A stretch of 49,722 nt of DNA from NCBI GenBank assembly GCA_025964625.1, contig JAOPYL010000018.1, positions 1-49,722 on the forward strand. Direction: 5' to 3'. Each line of letters starts with the position of its first letter. The stretch's first letter is position 1. A program made the translations under genes and the position numbers. The DNA comes from Actinoallomurus sp. Lineage in GTDB: Bacteria; Actinomycetota; Actinomycetes; Streptosporangiales; Streptosporangiaceae. Below, piece by piece: positions 6,906 through 16,219 of this stretch. The notes under the pieces were generated by a model. The model was not told the DNA's origin. It did not search any database and saw nothing but the letters and a program-made list of their open reading frames with translations.

Positions 6906-8033
6906 ATGGCAGTAAACGATCGCGAGAAGGCCCTCGAGGCGGCGCTCGCCCAGATCGAGCGGCAGTTCGGCAAGGGTTCCGTCATGCGGCTGGGCCAGGA
7001 AGGGCGTCCCCCGGTCGAGGTGATCCCGACCGGTTCGATCGCGCTCGACGTCGCCCTCGGCATCGGCGGCCTCCCACGCGGCCGCGTCGTCGAGATCTAC
7101 GGCCCGGAGGCTTCGGGAAAGACCTCCCTCGCGCTGCACGCCGTCGCCAGTGCGCAGAAGGCGGGCGGTATCGCGGCGTTCATCGACGCCGAGCATGCGC
7201 TCGATCCCGAATACGCGAAGAGGATCGGCGTCGACATCGACGCGCTTCTCGTCTCCCAGCCCGACACGGGGGAGCAGGCCCTCGAGATCACCGACATGCT
7301 CATCCGCTCCGGCGCCATCGACGTCGTCGTGATCGACTCCGTGGCGGCACTCGTGCCCCGCGCCGAGATCGAAGGTGAGATGGGCGACAGCCACGTCGGC
7401 CTGCAGGCCCGCCTCATGTCCCAGGCCCTGCGCAAGCTCACCGGCGCCATCAACCAGACCAAGACCACAGCGATCTTCATCAACCAGCTGCGGGAGAAGG
7501 TGGGCGTCATGTTCGGCTCACCGGAGACCACCACTGGCGGCAAGGCGCTGAAGTTCTACGCGTCGGTCCGGCTCGACGTGCGGCGCATCGAGACGATGAA
7601 GGACGGCACGGAGGCGGTCGGCAACCGCACGCGCGTCAAGGTCGTGAAGAACAAGATGGCGCCCCCCTTCAAGGTGGCCGACTTCGACATCCTGTACGGC
7701 GTCGGGATCAGCCGTGAGGGCGGTCTCATCGACATGGGGGTCGAGCACGGCTTCGTCCGCAAGTCTGGCGCTTGGTACACCTACGAGAGCGACCAGCTCG
7801 GGCAGGGCAAGGAGAACGCCCGCACCTTCCTCAAGGAGAACCCCGACATCGCCAACGAGATCGAGAAGAAGGTCAAGGAGAAGCTCGGGGTGGGCCCGCG
7901 GCTCGACGCCGAGGCCGACGCGCCTCTCGCCGAACCGGCCGCACAGGCCGCACAGGCCGTACCCGGCGTCCTCGCCGACAAGCCTGCGCCGGCCAAGCGG
8001 GGGAGCAAGATCACGCCGAAGCCGGGTGACTGA
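6906..8033 (+). CDS. recA: Recombinase RecA
   Basis: RecA of 375 residues: strand exchange, and co-protease for LexA. Walker A GPEASGKT is at residues 66-73; the Walker B strand [10 protein letters not shown], loop L1 ([10 protein letters not shown]), loop L2 ([15 protein letters not shown]) and [12 protein letters not shown] are all intact. There is no intein. The C-terminal 50 residues are the variable Ala/Pro-rich tail usual in actinobacteria, ending in basic [15 protein letters not shown] 6906 gives the canonical [24 protein letters not shown]... N-terminus. recX begins 3 nt after the stop. The upstream region holds a LexA box and a PafBC-type promoter. Confidence 0.99.
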   Translation: MAVNDREKALEAALAQIERQFGKGSVMRLGQEGRPPVEVIPTGSIALDVALGIGGLPRGRVVEIYGPEASGKTSLALHAVASAQKAGGIAAFIDAEHALDPEYAKRIGVDIDALLVSQPDTGEQALEITDMLIRSGAIDVVVIDSVAALVPRAEIEGEMGDSHVGLQARLMSQALRKLTGAINQTKTTAIFINQLREKVGVMFGSPETTTGGKALKFYASVRLDVRRIETMKDGTEAVGNRTRVKVVKNKMAPPFKVADFDILYGVGISREGGLIDMGVEHGFVRKSGAWYTYESDQLGQGKENARTFLKENPDIANEIEKKVKEKLGVGPRLDAEADAPLAEPAAQAAQAVPGVLADKPAPAKRGSKITPKPGD

Positions 8034-8036
8034 TCG

Positions 8037-8684
8037 ATGAGCCCTCCTGGCGGGCGGTGGCGTCGCACTCCGCGCCGGACCAAGACCGGCGCGGAGGCCT
8101 TCCCCGGCGGCGCCGCCCCCGTCCAGGAGACCAGCGGCGCCGCTGGTCCGCGGCCCGGGGGGCCGGCGGCGCAGAGTCCGCCGGCGGACCCGGAGGCGGC
8201 GGCACGGGAGATCTGCCTCCGGCTGCTCTCCTTCTCACCTCGCACCCGCGCCCAGCTCGCCGACGCCCTGCGCCGTAAGGGCGTGTCCGACGAGGTGGCC
8301 GAGCGGGTGCTGGAGCGCTACACCGAGGTCGGCCTGATCGACGACGTCGCGTTCGCGCGGGCGTGGGTGCAGTCGCGGCACACCGGGCGCGGGCTGGCCC
8401 GCCGGGCGCTCGCCGCCGAGCTGCGGCAGCGGGGGGTCGCGGACGACACCGTGAACGAGGCGGTCGAAGAGCTCGATCCCGGGCAGGAGGAGGCCGCCGC
8501 GCGCGACCTGGTGGCGAAGCGGCTTCCCGCGACCCGCGGCCTCGATCCGGTGAAGCGCACGCGCCGGCTCCTGGGCCTGCTCGCCCGCAGGGGATACCCC
8601 GGCGCGCTCGCGTACCGCGTGGTCCGAGAGGCTCTCGAGAACGAGGACGTCGAAGACCTTCCCGGCATGCCGTCCGAGGAGTGA
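8037..8684 (+). CDS. recX: Regulatory protein RecX
   Basis: The 215-residue RecA modulator limits RecA filament extension. The RecX core starts near residue 55 (AREICLRLLSFSPRTRAQLA) and contains three helical repeats, including VLERYTEVGLIDDVAFARAW and the TRRLLGLLARRGYPGALAYRVV segment. The first 55 residues are a Pro/Gly/Arg-rich low-complexity extension, common in actinobacterial RecX. It is 3 nt downstream of recA and surely shares its transcript. Confidence 0.95.
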   Translation: MSPPGGRWRRTPRRTKTGAEAFPGGAAPVQETSGAAGPRPGGPAAQSPPADPEAAAREICLRLLSFSPRTRAQLADALRRKGVSDEVAERVLERYTEVGLIDDVAFARAWVQSRHTGRGLARRALAAELRQRGVADDTVNEAVEELDPGQEEAAARDLVAKRLPATRGLDPVKRTRRLLGLLARRGYPGALAYRVVREALENEDVEDLPGMPSEE

Positions 8685-9134
8685 CGGGCCGGCGCGGACC
8701 GGCATGGGAGGTCGACCCGTCGACGCCCGCGCCAGGGAGCGGGAGCAACCTCGCGTCAGGGTGCTGAGCCGATCCGTCCCGAGATGAAGGGCGGTATGAC
8801 CTGAGACGTGCAGCATGCAACGAATCGTCCGGAAAGCGGAGTCTTTCCTTGCCCATTACCTCCTCGACGCTTACGGTTACGGCAGTGAGGAGTTACTCCG
8901 CGCAGTGCGGATTGCCATACGACCGCAGACGTTGACGAGCTGAGAGGTGTGCGAACCGGCTCCCCGAGGCCGGTCGTTCGGATTGCAGGGTTCTGGTTCA
9001 CTCCGGAGCCCTGATGGTTGTGCCCCGGCCGGCATCCGTCGGCGGTCCGGTGGACCGCACGGCGCGCCCGTAGCCCCTCGCGCCGCATCGCCCGGCATCA
9101 GGCGGCGTCAGCGTCGAGGAAAGGGGTCAGTGCC
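8685..9134. other. 450-bp recX-rny intergenic region, no gene seen
   Basis: No reading frame here has convincing codon bias or family resemblance. A strong imperfect hairpin is at 8952-8980 (CGAA and CCGGC arms pairing with GCCGG and TTCG), and a 7-bp stem with a 3-nt loop is at 9042-9058. Both could be part of a long rny leader. The Shine-Dalgarno for rny is at 9116-9126. I found no recognisable riboswitch class. Confidence 0.5.
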
Positions 9135-10724
9135 GTGATCTTGGTTGTCATAGGTGCGGCACTGCTCATCATCGTGGCGTTCGTCGTCCTCGTCATCATG
9201 CTGCGGCGGATTCTCGGCAGGATCGTCGCGGCGGCCAAGACGGTGCGGAGCGACGAGCATGCCGGCGCGCAACGCGGTGCGGACGAGATCGTAGCGCGGG
9301 CCGACACCCAGGCGCAGGAGATCATCACCGATGCGGAGGCCAGGGCCAAAGAGGCCTCGGCGGCCGCCCGTGCCGAGGCCGAGAAGGAGATCAAGTCGCT
9401 CAAGGAGGATCTCCGGCCGGTCCGCGAAGATCTCGAGCGCCGGGAGACCCGGCTGGGCGAGCGTGAGCAGCGGCTCGACGACGAGGTGCGGCGCCTGGAG
9501 GAGCGCAGCCGCGAGCTGGCCGGCGCCAGTCAGGCGCTCAAAGAGCGGAAGGCGGAGCTGGAACGGGTCGAGGAGGAACGGCAGCGCGTCCTCGAAAAGG
9601 CCGCCCGGCTCACCGCCGAGCAGGCCAAGACCGAGCTCGTCGCCGCGATCGAGAACCAGGCCAAGCGTGCGGCCGCCCTCATCGTCCGCGACATCGAGAA
9701 CGAGGCGCGTGACGAGGGCGAGAAGCGCGCCCGCAAAATCGTGACCCTCGCGATCCAGCGGGTGGCGACAGAGCAGACCGCCGAATCGGTCGTGTCGGTG
9801 CTCCACCTGCCCAGCGACGAGATGAAGGGCCGCATCATCGGCCGCGAGGGCCGGAACATCCGGGCGTTCGAGACGACCACCGGCGTGAACCTCATCATCG
9901 ACGACACGCCCGAGGCGGTCCTGCTCAGCTGTTTCGATCCCGTCCGCCGCGAAGTCGGCCGGATCACGCTGGAGAAGCTCGTCCTGGACGGCCGGATCCA
10001 TCCGCAGCGCATCGAGGAGATCTACGACCACAGCAAGGCCGAGGTCGACCAGCTGTGCGTGCGTGCCGGTGAGGACGCCCTCGTGGAGCTGGGCGTCACC
10101 GACATGCACCCGGAGCTGATCGCGCTGCTCGGCCGGCTGAAGTACCGCACCTCCTACGGTCAGAACGTGCTGAAGCACCTGATCGAGTCCGCGCACATCG
10201 CCGGCATCATGGCCGCCGAGCTCAAGCTTCCGGCGCCGCTCCTCAAGCGCTGCACGCTCCTGCACGACATCGGCAAGGCGCTGACGCACGAGGTGGAGGG
10301 CAGCCACGCGCTCATCGGCGCCGAGATCGCCCGGCGGTACGGCGAGGACGAGGAGGTCGTCCACGCCATCGAGGCGCACCACAACGAGGTCGAGGTTCGC
10401 ACCGTGGAGGCGGTCCTCACCCAGGCCGCGGATTCGATCAGCGGCGGCCGTCCGGGCGCCCGGCGGGAGTCCCTGGAGGCGTACGTCAAACGGCTGGAGC
10501 GTCTGGAGGAGATCGCGACCGAGCGCGAGGGTGTCGAGAAGGTCTTCGCCATGCAGGCCGGCCGTGAGGTGCGGGTCATGGTTCGGCCGGATTCCGTGGA
10601 CGACATCCAGGCGCAGGTCATCGCGCATGACATCGCCAAGCAGGTGGAGGACGAGCTGACCTATCCGGGGCAGATTCGGATCACGGTCGTCCGGGAGTCG
10701 CGGGCCACCGAGTTCGCACGCTGA
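9135..10724 (+). CDS. rny: Ribonuclease Y
   Basis: Membrane-anchored endoribonuclease that initiates mRNA decay, 529 residues. From GTG 9135 the order is an N-terminal transmembrane helix (ILVVIGAALLIIVAFVVLV), a long charged coiled coil to about residue 200, a KH RNA-binding domain with GRIIGREGRNIRAFE near residue 230, and an HD hydrolase domain with the metal pair in LLHDIGKALTHE near residue 376, plus EAHHNE. I chose GTG 9135 because it follows GAGGAAAGGGG at good spacing and puts the membrane helix first; the frame extends upstream to 9018 but would add 39 basic residues ahead of the helix. Confidence 0.96.
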   Translation: MILVVIGAALLIIVAFVVLVIMLRRILGRIVAAAKTVRSDEHAGAQRGADEIVARADTQAQEIITDAEARAKEASAAARAEAEKEIKSLKEDLRPVREDLERRETRLGEREQRLDDEVRRLEERSRELAGASQALKERKAELERVEEERQRVLEKAARLTAEQAKTELVAAIENQAKRAAALIVRDIENEARDEGEKRARKIVTLAIQRVATEQTAESVVSVLHLPSDEMKGRIIGREGRNIRAFETTTGVNLIIDDTPEAVLLSCFDPVRREVGRITLEKLVLDGRIHPQRIEEIYDHSKAEVDQLCVRAGEDALVELGVTDMHPELIALLGRLKYRTSYGQNVLKHLIESAHIAGIMAAELKLPAPLLKRCTLLHDIGKALTHEVEGSHALIGAEIARRYGEDEEVVHAIEAHHNEVEVRTVEAVLTQAADSISGGRPGARRESLEAYVKRLERLEEIATEREGVEKVFAMQAGREVRVMVRPDSVDDIQAQVIAHDIAKQVEDELTYPGQIRITVVRESRATEFAR

Positions 10725-11156
10725 CCGGACCGTCCGCCCCATGGCGTCTTCCGCGACAGGGCCGGGAGGCGGCCCGGCGAGGCGGCGGCCGGCGTGTGGC
10801 TCTAAGGTGGCGTCGTCAACGGACGCGCCGGCCCCTGGCGACGGAGACTTTCACCATTGGAGGAGGCCGTTGCCCCGGGAGGCCACGCGCCGCTCCGTGT
10901 CCCGGCATGGTCTGACCGCCTGAAACTACTGTCTGTCGTTATGGCGGTTCGGGAGGTGACGATGCAGGCAGAATGCCTACAAAATACGTCAAACCGTGTC
11001 CTAGCAGCAGGATTCGGGTAGGCTCGGGCCGTTTGTTGCGTCGTTCCCAGGAGGAACACCAGCCACACCAGTGACGCCTGCTTCAGCCATGGCGCACCTC
11101 TGACCTGTGCGGGATGCCTTCCCGTCTCTCAGGGGGAGTTCTCGAGAAGGAGTGAC
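10725..11156. other. 432-bp region upstream of the PNPOx-flavohemoglobin operon
   Basis: No gene is supported. It is less GC-rich around 10920-11010, as expected of a promoter. It contains the imperfect 19-bp palindrome at 10963-10981 and a Shine-Dalgarno (AAGGAG, 11147-11152) for the downstream gene. A 19-codon frame from ATG 10961 to a TAG is possible but has no coding signature. Confidence 0.5.
10963..10981. promoter_or_regulatory. Candidate operator palindrome upstream of the flavohemoglobin operon
   Basis: TGCAGGCAGAATGCCTACA: 7 of 8 arm positions pair around GAA. It sits about 175 bp before the PNPOx start in the A/T-richer part of the region. Its size suits a dimeric repressor. Nitric-oxide sensors such as NsrR are the obvious candidates from context, but I cannot match it to a known consensus. 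Confidence 0.35.
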
Positions 11157-11867
11157 GTGACGGGCCACCCGACACACGCCTCCGGCCCAGATCAGCCGGG
11201 GTCGCACGGAGAGCATCTGCTCCAGCGACTCTTCGGCACTGATGAACGAGCCGCCGGCTTCTACGACAAACAAGTGCTCGACCACCTCAATCCCCGCATG
11301 CGGGAATTCATCGGCCGCCAGGAGATGGCCTTCCTCGCGACCGCGGACGCCCATGGCGAGTGCGACTGCACCTTCCGCGCCGGGCGGCCCGGCTTCATCC
11401 GGGTGGTCGACGAACGCATGCTCGCCTACCCGGAATATCGTGGCAACGGCGTCATGGCGAGCCTCGGCAACATCGTCGAAAACGGACACATCGGCATCCT
11501 CATGGTCGACTTCTTCAACGACCTGGTCGGCCTGCACGTCAACGGCCGCGCCGGGATCCTCAGCGCCGGCGAGGCGGTGGGGTACGGCCTGGCCGACGAG
11601 GAGACCGCCCCCGGCCGCCGCGCAGAACGCTGGGTCACCGTGAGCGTCCAGGAGGCCTACATCCACTGCTCGAAGAACATCCCGCTGCTGAGCAAAGAGG
11701 ATCGCAGGTCCCGGGTCACCGACCGGCCGGTGCGTCCTGCCGGCTCCGGCTATTTCACCGGCGAGGCGGGCAGGAGCGCGGAGGGGGCACCCCGGAACAT
11801 GCCGGTTCCCTCTGCCACGGCGGCTTATCCGAACGCGCCGGTATGGCCTCAGGCGCTGCCTCGATGA
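11157..11867 (+). CDS. Pyridoxamine 5'-phosphate oxidase-fold flavin-binding protein
   Basis: 236 residues. The split-barrel flavin-binding core spans about residues 45-150: FIGRQEMAFLATADAHGECDCTF, then GFIRVVDERMLAYPEYRGNG and IGILMVDFFNDLVGLHVNGR. These match the PNPOx-like family whose members bind FMN, FAD or F420. The last 50 residues are a Pro/Ala/Arg-rich tail without similarity. GTG 11157 is preceded by AAGGAG. The stop overlaps the ATG of the flavohemoglobin (ATGA), so the pair is translationally coupled. Such proteins often accompany flavohemoglobins or globins in actinobacteria; a redox or flavin-supply role is inferred, not shown. Confidence 0.82.
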   Translation: MTGHPTHASGPDQPGSHGEHLLQRLFGTDERAAGFYDKQVLDHLNPRMREFIGRQEMAFLATADAHGECDCTFRAGRPGFIRVVDERMLAYPEYRGNGVMASLGNIVENGHIGILMVDFFNDLVGLHVNGRAGILSAGEAVGYGLADEETAPGRRAERWVTVSVQEAYIHCSKNIPLLSKEDRRSRVTDRPVRPAGSGYFTGEAGRSAEGAPRNMPVPSATAAYPNAPVWPQALPR

Positions 11868-13009
11868 GCGTGGACACCGGTCTTCTCCGCGAGAGCTGGG
11901 CGCTCGTCGCCGACGCGTCCGACAAGGTGGCCGCGCAGTTCTACGGCATGCTGTTCTCCCGGTACCCCGCAATCCGGGAGTTGTTCCCGGCCGTCATGGA
12001 CGCGCAGCGGGACCGGCTGCTCAACGCTCTCACCTACGTGGTGCTCAACCTCGACGACATGGGGACCGTCACCGCGTACCTCCGGCAACTGGCGAGGGAC
12101 CACCGCAAGTTCGACGTGCGGCCCGAGCACTATCCCGCCGTCGGCAGGTGCCTTGTCGCGGCGATGCGCGCGAACGCCGTCGATCAGTGGAAGCCGGCGT
12201 ACGACGACGCGTGGATGGCGGCCTATGACCTGATCGCCAGGATCATGATTCAGGGGGCCGCGGAGGACGCGAACTCATCCCCGCCCTACTGGGTCGCGCG
12301 GGTCGTCGCCCACGAGCAGAGATCGCCCGAGATCGCCGTCCTCACCGTTGAGCCCACACAGCCCTACGCCTTCCACGCGGGCCAGTACGTCAGCATCCAG
12401 ACCGCACGCTGGCCGCGGATCTGGCGGTCGTACTCGATAGCGAACGCCCCCCGGCCGGACAACCGGCTCACCTTCCACGTACGGGTCGTTCCGGGTGGCT
12501 GGGTCAGCACCGCTCTCGCGCGCCAGACGTCGGTCGGGGACGAGCTGCTGCTCGGGCCGCCGCGCGGGGCCATGATGCTGCCCTCGCCACGGCCGGAGAG
12601 GCTCCTGTGCCTGGCGGGCGGCACCGGACTCGCTCCGATCAAGGCGATCATCGAGGAGACGCTGCGAACGACCCGCAACCCCGACATCACGCTGATCCAC
12701 GGTGCACGGCGGCAGGAGGATCTGTACGACGGAGGCGATCTGATGCGCCTGGCGGCCACGCCGGGCCGGGTCCGTCTGGTCACCGCGGTGTCGGACGATC
12801 CCACCTACCTGCCGCGTCAGACGATCGCCGACATGATCGGACGAGACCACATCGAGGATTCCCCCGCCACATTCGTCTGCGGGCCGCCCGAGATGGTGCT
12901 GACCACGCTGCACCGGCTCAGCGAGCTGGGCCTGCCGGCGCACCGGATCCGGAGCGAGCCGGACGGCGGGGAACTCACCCACCGGCTTCGGGTCCGGGTC
13001 TCGACCTGA
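11864..13009 (+). CDS. hmp: Flavohemoglobin (globin + FAD/NAD reductase), NO dioxygenase type
   Basis: 381 residues. The globin domain (1-130) has Tyr27 (QFYGMLF), Gln48 (DAQRD) and His80 (RDHRKFDVRPEHY), equivalent to the B10 Tyr, distal Gln and proximal His of flavohemoglobins. The reductase has the FAD motif RSYS at 188-191 and the NAD motif AGGTGLAP at 251-258, then CGPPEMV near the C-terminus. This set predicts oxidation of NO to nitrate with NAD(P)H. I chose ATG 11864 because it overlaps the previous stop and starts the globin; ATG 11843 would add 7 residues. It is slightly shorter than the roughly 400 residues of Hmp. It converges with the S9 peptidase gene across a strong terminator. 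Confidence 0.9.
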   Translation: MSVDTGLLRESWALVADASDKVAAQFYGMLFSRYPAIRELFPAVMDAQRDRLLNALTYVVLNLDDMGTVTAYLRQLARDHRKFDVRPEHYPAVGRCLVAAMRANAVDQWKPAYDDAWMAAYDLIARIMIQGAAEDANSSPPYWVARVVAHEQRSPEIAVLTVEPTQPYAFHAGQYVSIQTARWPRIWRSYSIANAPRPDNRLTFHVRVVPGGWVSTALARQTSVGDELLLGPPRGAMMLPSPRPERLLCLAGGTGLAPIKAIIEETLRTTRNPDITLIHGARRQEDLYDGGDLMRLAATPGRVRLVTAVSDDPTYLPRQTIADMIGRDHIEDSPATFVCGPPEMVLTTLHRLSELGLPAHRIRSEPDGGELTHRLRVRVST

Positions 13010-13058
13010 ACACCGGCCTTTCCCGGGCGCCGGCGACGCCGGCCTCGGTGAAGGGACC

Positions 13059-13107
13059 AGCACGACGATCCGGCCGGAGCGGAAGGCTCCGGCCGGATCG
13101 TCGTGCT
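13059..13107. terminator. Bidirectional terminator with a perfect 22-bp stem
   Basis: 13059-13080 pairs with 13086-13107 without mismatch around a GGAAG loop. It lies between two convergent stop codons (13009 and 13142). Confidence 0.9.
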
Positions 13108-13141
13108 GGGCGGCGAGGAGCCGGCCCGGTCGCGTCCTGCC

Positions 13142-15139
13142 CTAGCCGCCGGCCGAGGGGCGGGCGGCCTCCGAGGGGCGGGCGGCCTCCGAGGGGCGGC
13201 CGACCGTGAGCTCGACCGGAGACACGTCCTTCGGGTCGAAGCCGAGCGTCTGCCCATAGAAGGAGAGCTCGGCCTCGAGGCAGGCGATGACCGTCTCGGC
13301 GCGCCGGAAGCCGTGCGACTCGCCCTCGAACGTCAGGTAGGCGTACGGCACCTCCTTGCGCGCCATCGCGTCGGCGAACCGCTCGGACTGCGGAGGAGAC
13401 ACGATCGGGTCGTCGAGCCCCTGCAGCAGCAGGATCGGGCAGGCGGTGTCGGAGGCGTGCGCCACCGGGGACCGCTCTTCGTAGGTGCGCTCGAAGCCGG
13501 GTATCGGCCCGATGAGGCCGTACAGGTACGTGGACTCGAAGTCGTGGGTCTCCTTGAGCCAGCCCTGCGGGTCGGAGATGCCGAAATAGGACGTCCCGGC
13601 CTTGAACAGGGTGCTCTGCGTGACCGCGCACAGGGTCGTCCAGCCGCCCGCGCTGCCCCCGCGGATGGCCAGCCGGCCCGGGTCGGCGGCGCCGCTCCTG
13701 ACGAGGGCCTGGGCGGCGGCGATGCTGTCCTCGACGTCGACGACCCCCCACTGGCGGCGCAGCCGCTCGCGGTAGGAGCGGCCATAGCCGGTCGAGCCGC
13801 CGTAGTTGACGTCGATGACCCCGATGCCGCGGCTGGTGAAGTAGGCCTTCTCCAGGTCAAGGACACTGCTGGAGTGACCGGTGGGGCCGCCGTGCACGAA
13901 CACCACGTACGGCGGCAGCTCGCCCTCGGGAGCGTGGGCGCCGGGGTTGGAGGGGGGGTAGACCAGGGCGTGCACCGGCCGCCCGAACGGTCCCTCGAGC
14001 TCCTGGGCGCGCGGCAGCGGCAGGTAGGCGGTGTCCGGCGGTGAGTCGAGCTCGCCGCGCAGGACCTCGGACCTTCCGGTGTCCGCGTCCACCGTAACCA
14101 CGGACCAGGGGATGTCGGGGGCGCCCGCGATCCCGACGATGGTCGTCCCGTCGGCGGCCAGCTGGAGTTTCCAGTCGGTGTAGGGCAGGTCGAAGTCGGT
14201 GAGCTCCGCGGTCTCCGGGTCGTACAGCCCCAGGCGCTGGTCGCCCTGGCCGTGCAGCACCGCGATGCGGCCGTCGTCCAGGATGGCGTACGGCCTGCCG
14301 CCGAGCTGCCACAGCGGCCCGGCGAACTCCTCCTCGGCCGGGTAGAGCGCCTGCGGGGAGTCGCCGCGCAGGCCGATCTCGTAGAGGTTCCACCAGCCCG
14401 GCCAGTCGGAGACGACGTACAGGCTGGAGTCGTCGAGCCAGGCGGGCGCCAGCGCCGACTCGCTCAGACCGCCCTTGACCGTGCGCGGCCGCTCCAGCTC
14501 GCCCTCGGCGTTGAAGACCGCGACGCGCAGCTCGGTGCCGTCCCACGGCATCCGGGGATGGCTCCACTGCACCCAGGCGAGGTGGCCGCCTCCGGGCGAC
14601 GGCGTCGGGTAGGCGTAGAAGTCGGCGCCGCTGACCAGCTCCCTGATCGCGCCGGGATCCTCGGTGGCACCGCCGCCGAGCGGAACCGCCACGATCGCCC
14701 GCCGCACGGTGCCGGAGCCGTGCTCCTCACGGACGCACCAGACGTGCCAGCCGTCGGGCGAGAGTGAGAAGTCGGCGTAGCGCAGGGCCGCCGGCCGGGC
14801 GGGATCCGGCGTCAGCGGCCGGGGCAGGTCGCCCGGGGTGAGCCGGTAGAGCCGCTGGTCGTCATAGTTGGCGAAGACGACGTCGCCGTCCGGCAGGGGA
14901 AGGTAGGACCGCCCGCCGTACTCGTGCACGCGGGTACGGGCGTCCCACGGCGCCGGCAGCAGCTCGATGCCGGACCGCACGATGGTGGTCCGCCCACCCC
15001 TCTCTGGTCGGGTCTCCTGCCACCACACACGATCGTCGTGGATGGTCGGGTAACCGAGCCGCAGGCGCGCCCGGGCTACGTCGGCGGCGGAGATGGGGGA
15101 GGGCCAGGATCCGTAGGGGGCGGTAGCACGAGCGGTCAT
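13142..15139 (-). CDS. S9 family (prolyl oligopeptidase-like) serine peptidase
   Basis: 665 residues, cytoplasmic (no signal peptide). The N-terminal two thirds is a beta-propeller (repeated WQET, YADFSLSPDGWHVW and LYEIGLRGDSPQ-type blades). The C-terminal alpha/beta hydrolase has the catalytic triad Ser496 in GGSAGG, Asp577 in GLDDPIV and His609 in GESHGF. This is the architecture of acylaminoacyl- and dipeptidyl-peptidases; substrate size and specificity are not readable. ATG 15139 begins MTARATAPYGSWPSPISAADV; an upstream in-frame ATG (15169) is less likely. The C-terminus carries an RPSEAA repeat made by an 18-bp tandem duplication. It lies 132 bp downstream of gluD on the same strand. 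Confidence 0.93.
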   Translation of the reverse strand: MTARATAPYGSWPSPISAADVARARLRLGYPTIHDDRVWWQETRPERGGRTTIVRSGIELLPAPWDARTRVHEYGGRSYLPLPDGDVVFANYDDQRLYRLTPGDLPRPLTPDPARPAALRYADFSLSPDGWHVWCVREEHGSGTVRRAIVAVPLGGGATEDPGAIRELVSGADFYAYPTPSPGGGHLAWVQWSHPRMPWDGTELRVAVFNAEGELERPRTVKGGLSESALAPAWLDDSSLYVVSDWPGWWNLYEIGLRGDSPQALYPAEEEFAGPLWQLGGRPYAILDDGRIAVLHGQGDQRLGLYDPETAELTDFDLPYTDWKLQLAADGTTIVGIAGAPDIPWSVVTVDADTGRSEVLRGELDSPPDTAYLPLPRAQELEGPFGRPVHALVYPPSNPGAHAPEGELPPYVVFVHGGPTGHSSSVLDLEKAYFTSRGIGVIDVNYGGSTGYGRSYRERLRRQWGVVDVEDSIAAAQALVRSGAADPGRLAIRGGSAGGWTTLCAVTQSTLFKAGTSYFGISDPQGWLKETHDFESTYLYGLIGPIPGFERTYEERSPVAHASDTACPILLLQGLDDPIVSPPQSERFADAMARKEVPYAYLTFEGESHGFRRAETVIACLEAELSFYGQTLGFDPKDVSPVELTVGRPSEAARPSEAARPSAGG
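13154..13200. repeat. 18-bp tandem repeat, about 2.6 copies, in the peptidase C-terminus
   Basis: Units at 13154-13171 and 13172-13189 are identical (CGAGGGGCGGGCGGCCTC), followed by a partial copy at 13190-13200. The period is a multiple of 3, so it adds RPSEAA blocks without shifting the frame. Confidence 0.9.
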
Positions 15140-15271
15140 ATCGGAATCGTCTCGCAAACCGGTGGGCAATGGGGCCTCGACCCGGCACTTGACAGCGCAA
15201 AGATCTCCATCGACGCGACGGGCGGGCCGGTGGGATATCTCCTCCGGCCGCCCGTGCGTCCGACCGCGTTC

Positions 15272-16219
15272 TCAGGCCGCCGGCACGCCGCTCTCCATGC
15301 CGGCCGCGGGAGGCGCGTTGACGATCTTGGCGGAGCTCCTGCGGTTACGGCGGCTGCGCCGCTCCAGCCAGTTCGCGAAGTAGCCGAGCATCATGTTCAT
15401 CGCGACGTAGACCACGGTGACCACGATGGCGGCCGGGATGAGATTCCCGAACTTGCCCTTCACCTGGTAGAAGCCGGAGTTCAGCAGGTCTTCGTAGGCG
15501 ATGATGTAGCCGAGCGCGGAGTCCTTGAGCAGCACGACGAGCTGGCTGACGATCGCGGGCATCATCGCCGTGACGGCTTGCGGGACGAGGATGCGCAGCA
15601 TCACGCCGCCCTTGCGCAGGCCGATCGAGTAACCCGCCTCCCACTGGCCTTTCGGCACCGAGTTGATGCCCGCGCGAATGATCTCGGCGAGCACCGAGCC
15701 GTTGTAGAGCGTCAGGCCCGCGACCACGGCCTCGAAACCGGAGACCGGGGAGATCACGCGGTTGAAGGCGTCCGCGATGATCGGCGGACCGGCCAGCGCG
15801 AAGAACATCATGATCAGCACCGGGATGGCGCGGAAGAACTCGACCACGGCCCCGGCCGGCACCCGCACCCACCGGTGGTCCGACAGCCGGGCCAGACCGA
15901 AGACGACACCGAACGCCAGGGCGAGGATCGCGGCCACGATCGTCGCCTTGAGGGTGTTCCAGAGCCCGTGCCAGACGTAGTTCTGCCAGACCTCGGCATC
16001 GGTGTACGGCTTCCACAGCCTGCCGTCGAGCTGGTGCTTCTGGGCGAGCTTCCAGACGAGCAGTCCGATCACGGCGAGGAAGACCAGGCTGAAAAGGAGG
16101 GTGAGAAGCCAGTTGCGCCTCTTGGCCCGCGGCCCGGGTACGTCGAACAGAACCGACGCCTTGTCCTTGCGCGGACGGCGGGTGGGCGCCTGCGGTGGCT
16201 TCTGGGCTGTCGTCGTCAT
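15272..16219 (-). CDS. gluD: Glutamate-type ABC transporter permease GluD
   Basis: 315 residues. An N-terminal cytoplasmic basic segment is followed by a first membrane helix (NWLLTLLFSLVFLAVIGLLV) and then a His/Glu/Gln permease domain with several helices, including the coupling-loop EAA motif region EAGYSIGLRKGGVMLRILVPQA. It forms the membrane channel together with GluC. Its ATG overlaps the gluC stop by 4 nt. It is the last gene of gluABCD; the longer N- and C-termini compared with GluC are normal for GluD proteins. Confidence 0.94.
   Translation of the reverse strand: MTTTAQKPPQAPTRRPRKDKASVLFDVPGPRAKRRNWLLTLLFSLVFLAVIGLLVWKLAQKHQLDGRLWKPYTDAEVWQNYVWHGLWNTLKATIVAAILALAFGVVFGLARLSDHRWVRVPAGAVVEFFRAIPVLIMMFFALAGPPIIADAFNRVISPVSGFEAVVAGLTLYNGSVLAEIIRAGINSVPKGQWEAGYSIGLRKGGVMLRILVPQAVTAMMPAIVSQLVVLLKDSALGYIIAYEDLLNSGFYQVKGKFGNLIPAAIVVTVVYVAMNMMLGYFANWLERRSRRNRRSSAKIVNAPPAAGMESGVPAA

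Noticed and set aside
8756-9098. Minus-strand open frames in the recX-rny gap
   Set aside because: No start signals, family resemblance or codon periodicity; treated as non-coding.
9108-10742. 544-residue minus-strand open frame opposite rny
   Set aside because: Antisense shadow; no start context, and low-complexity Leu/His/Arg/Asp-rich sequence with no motif.
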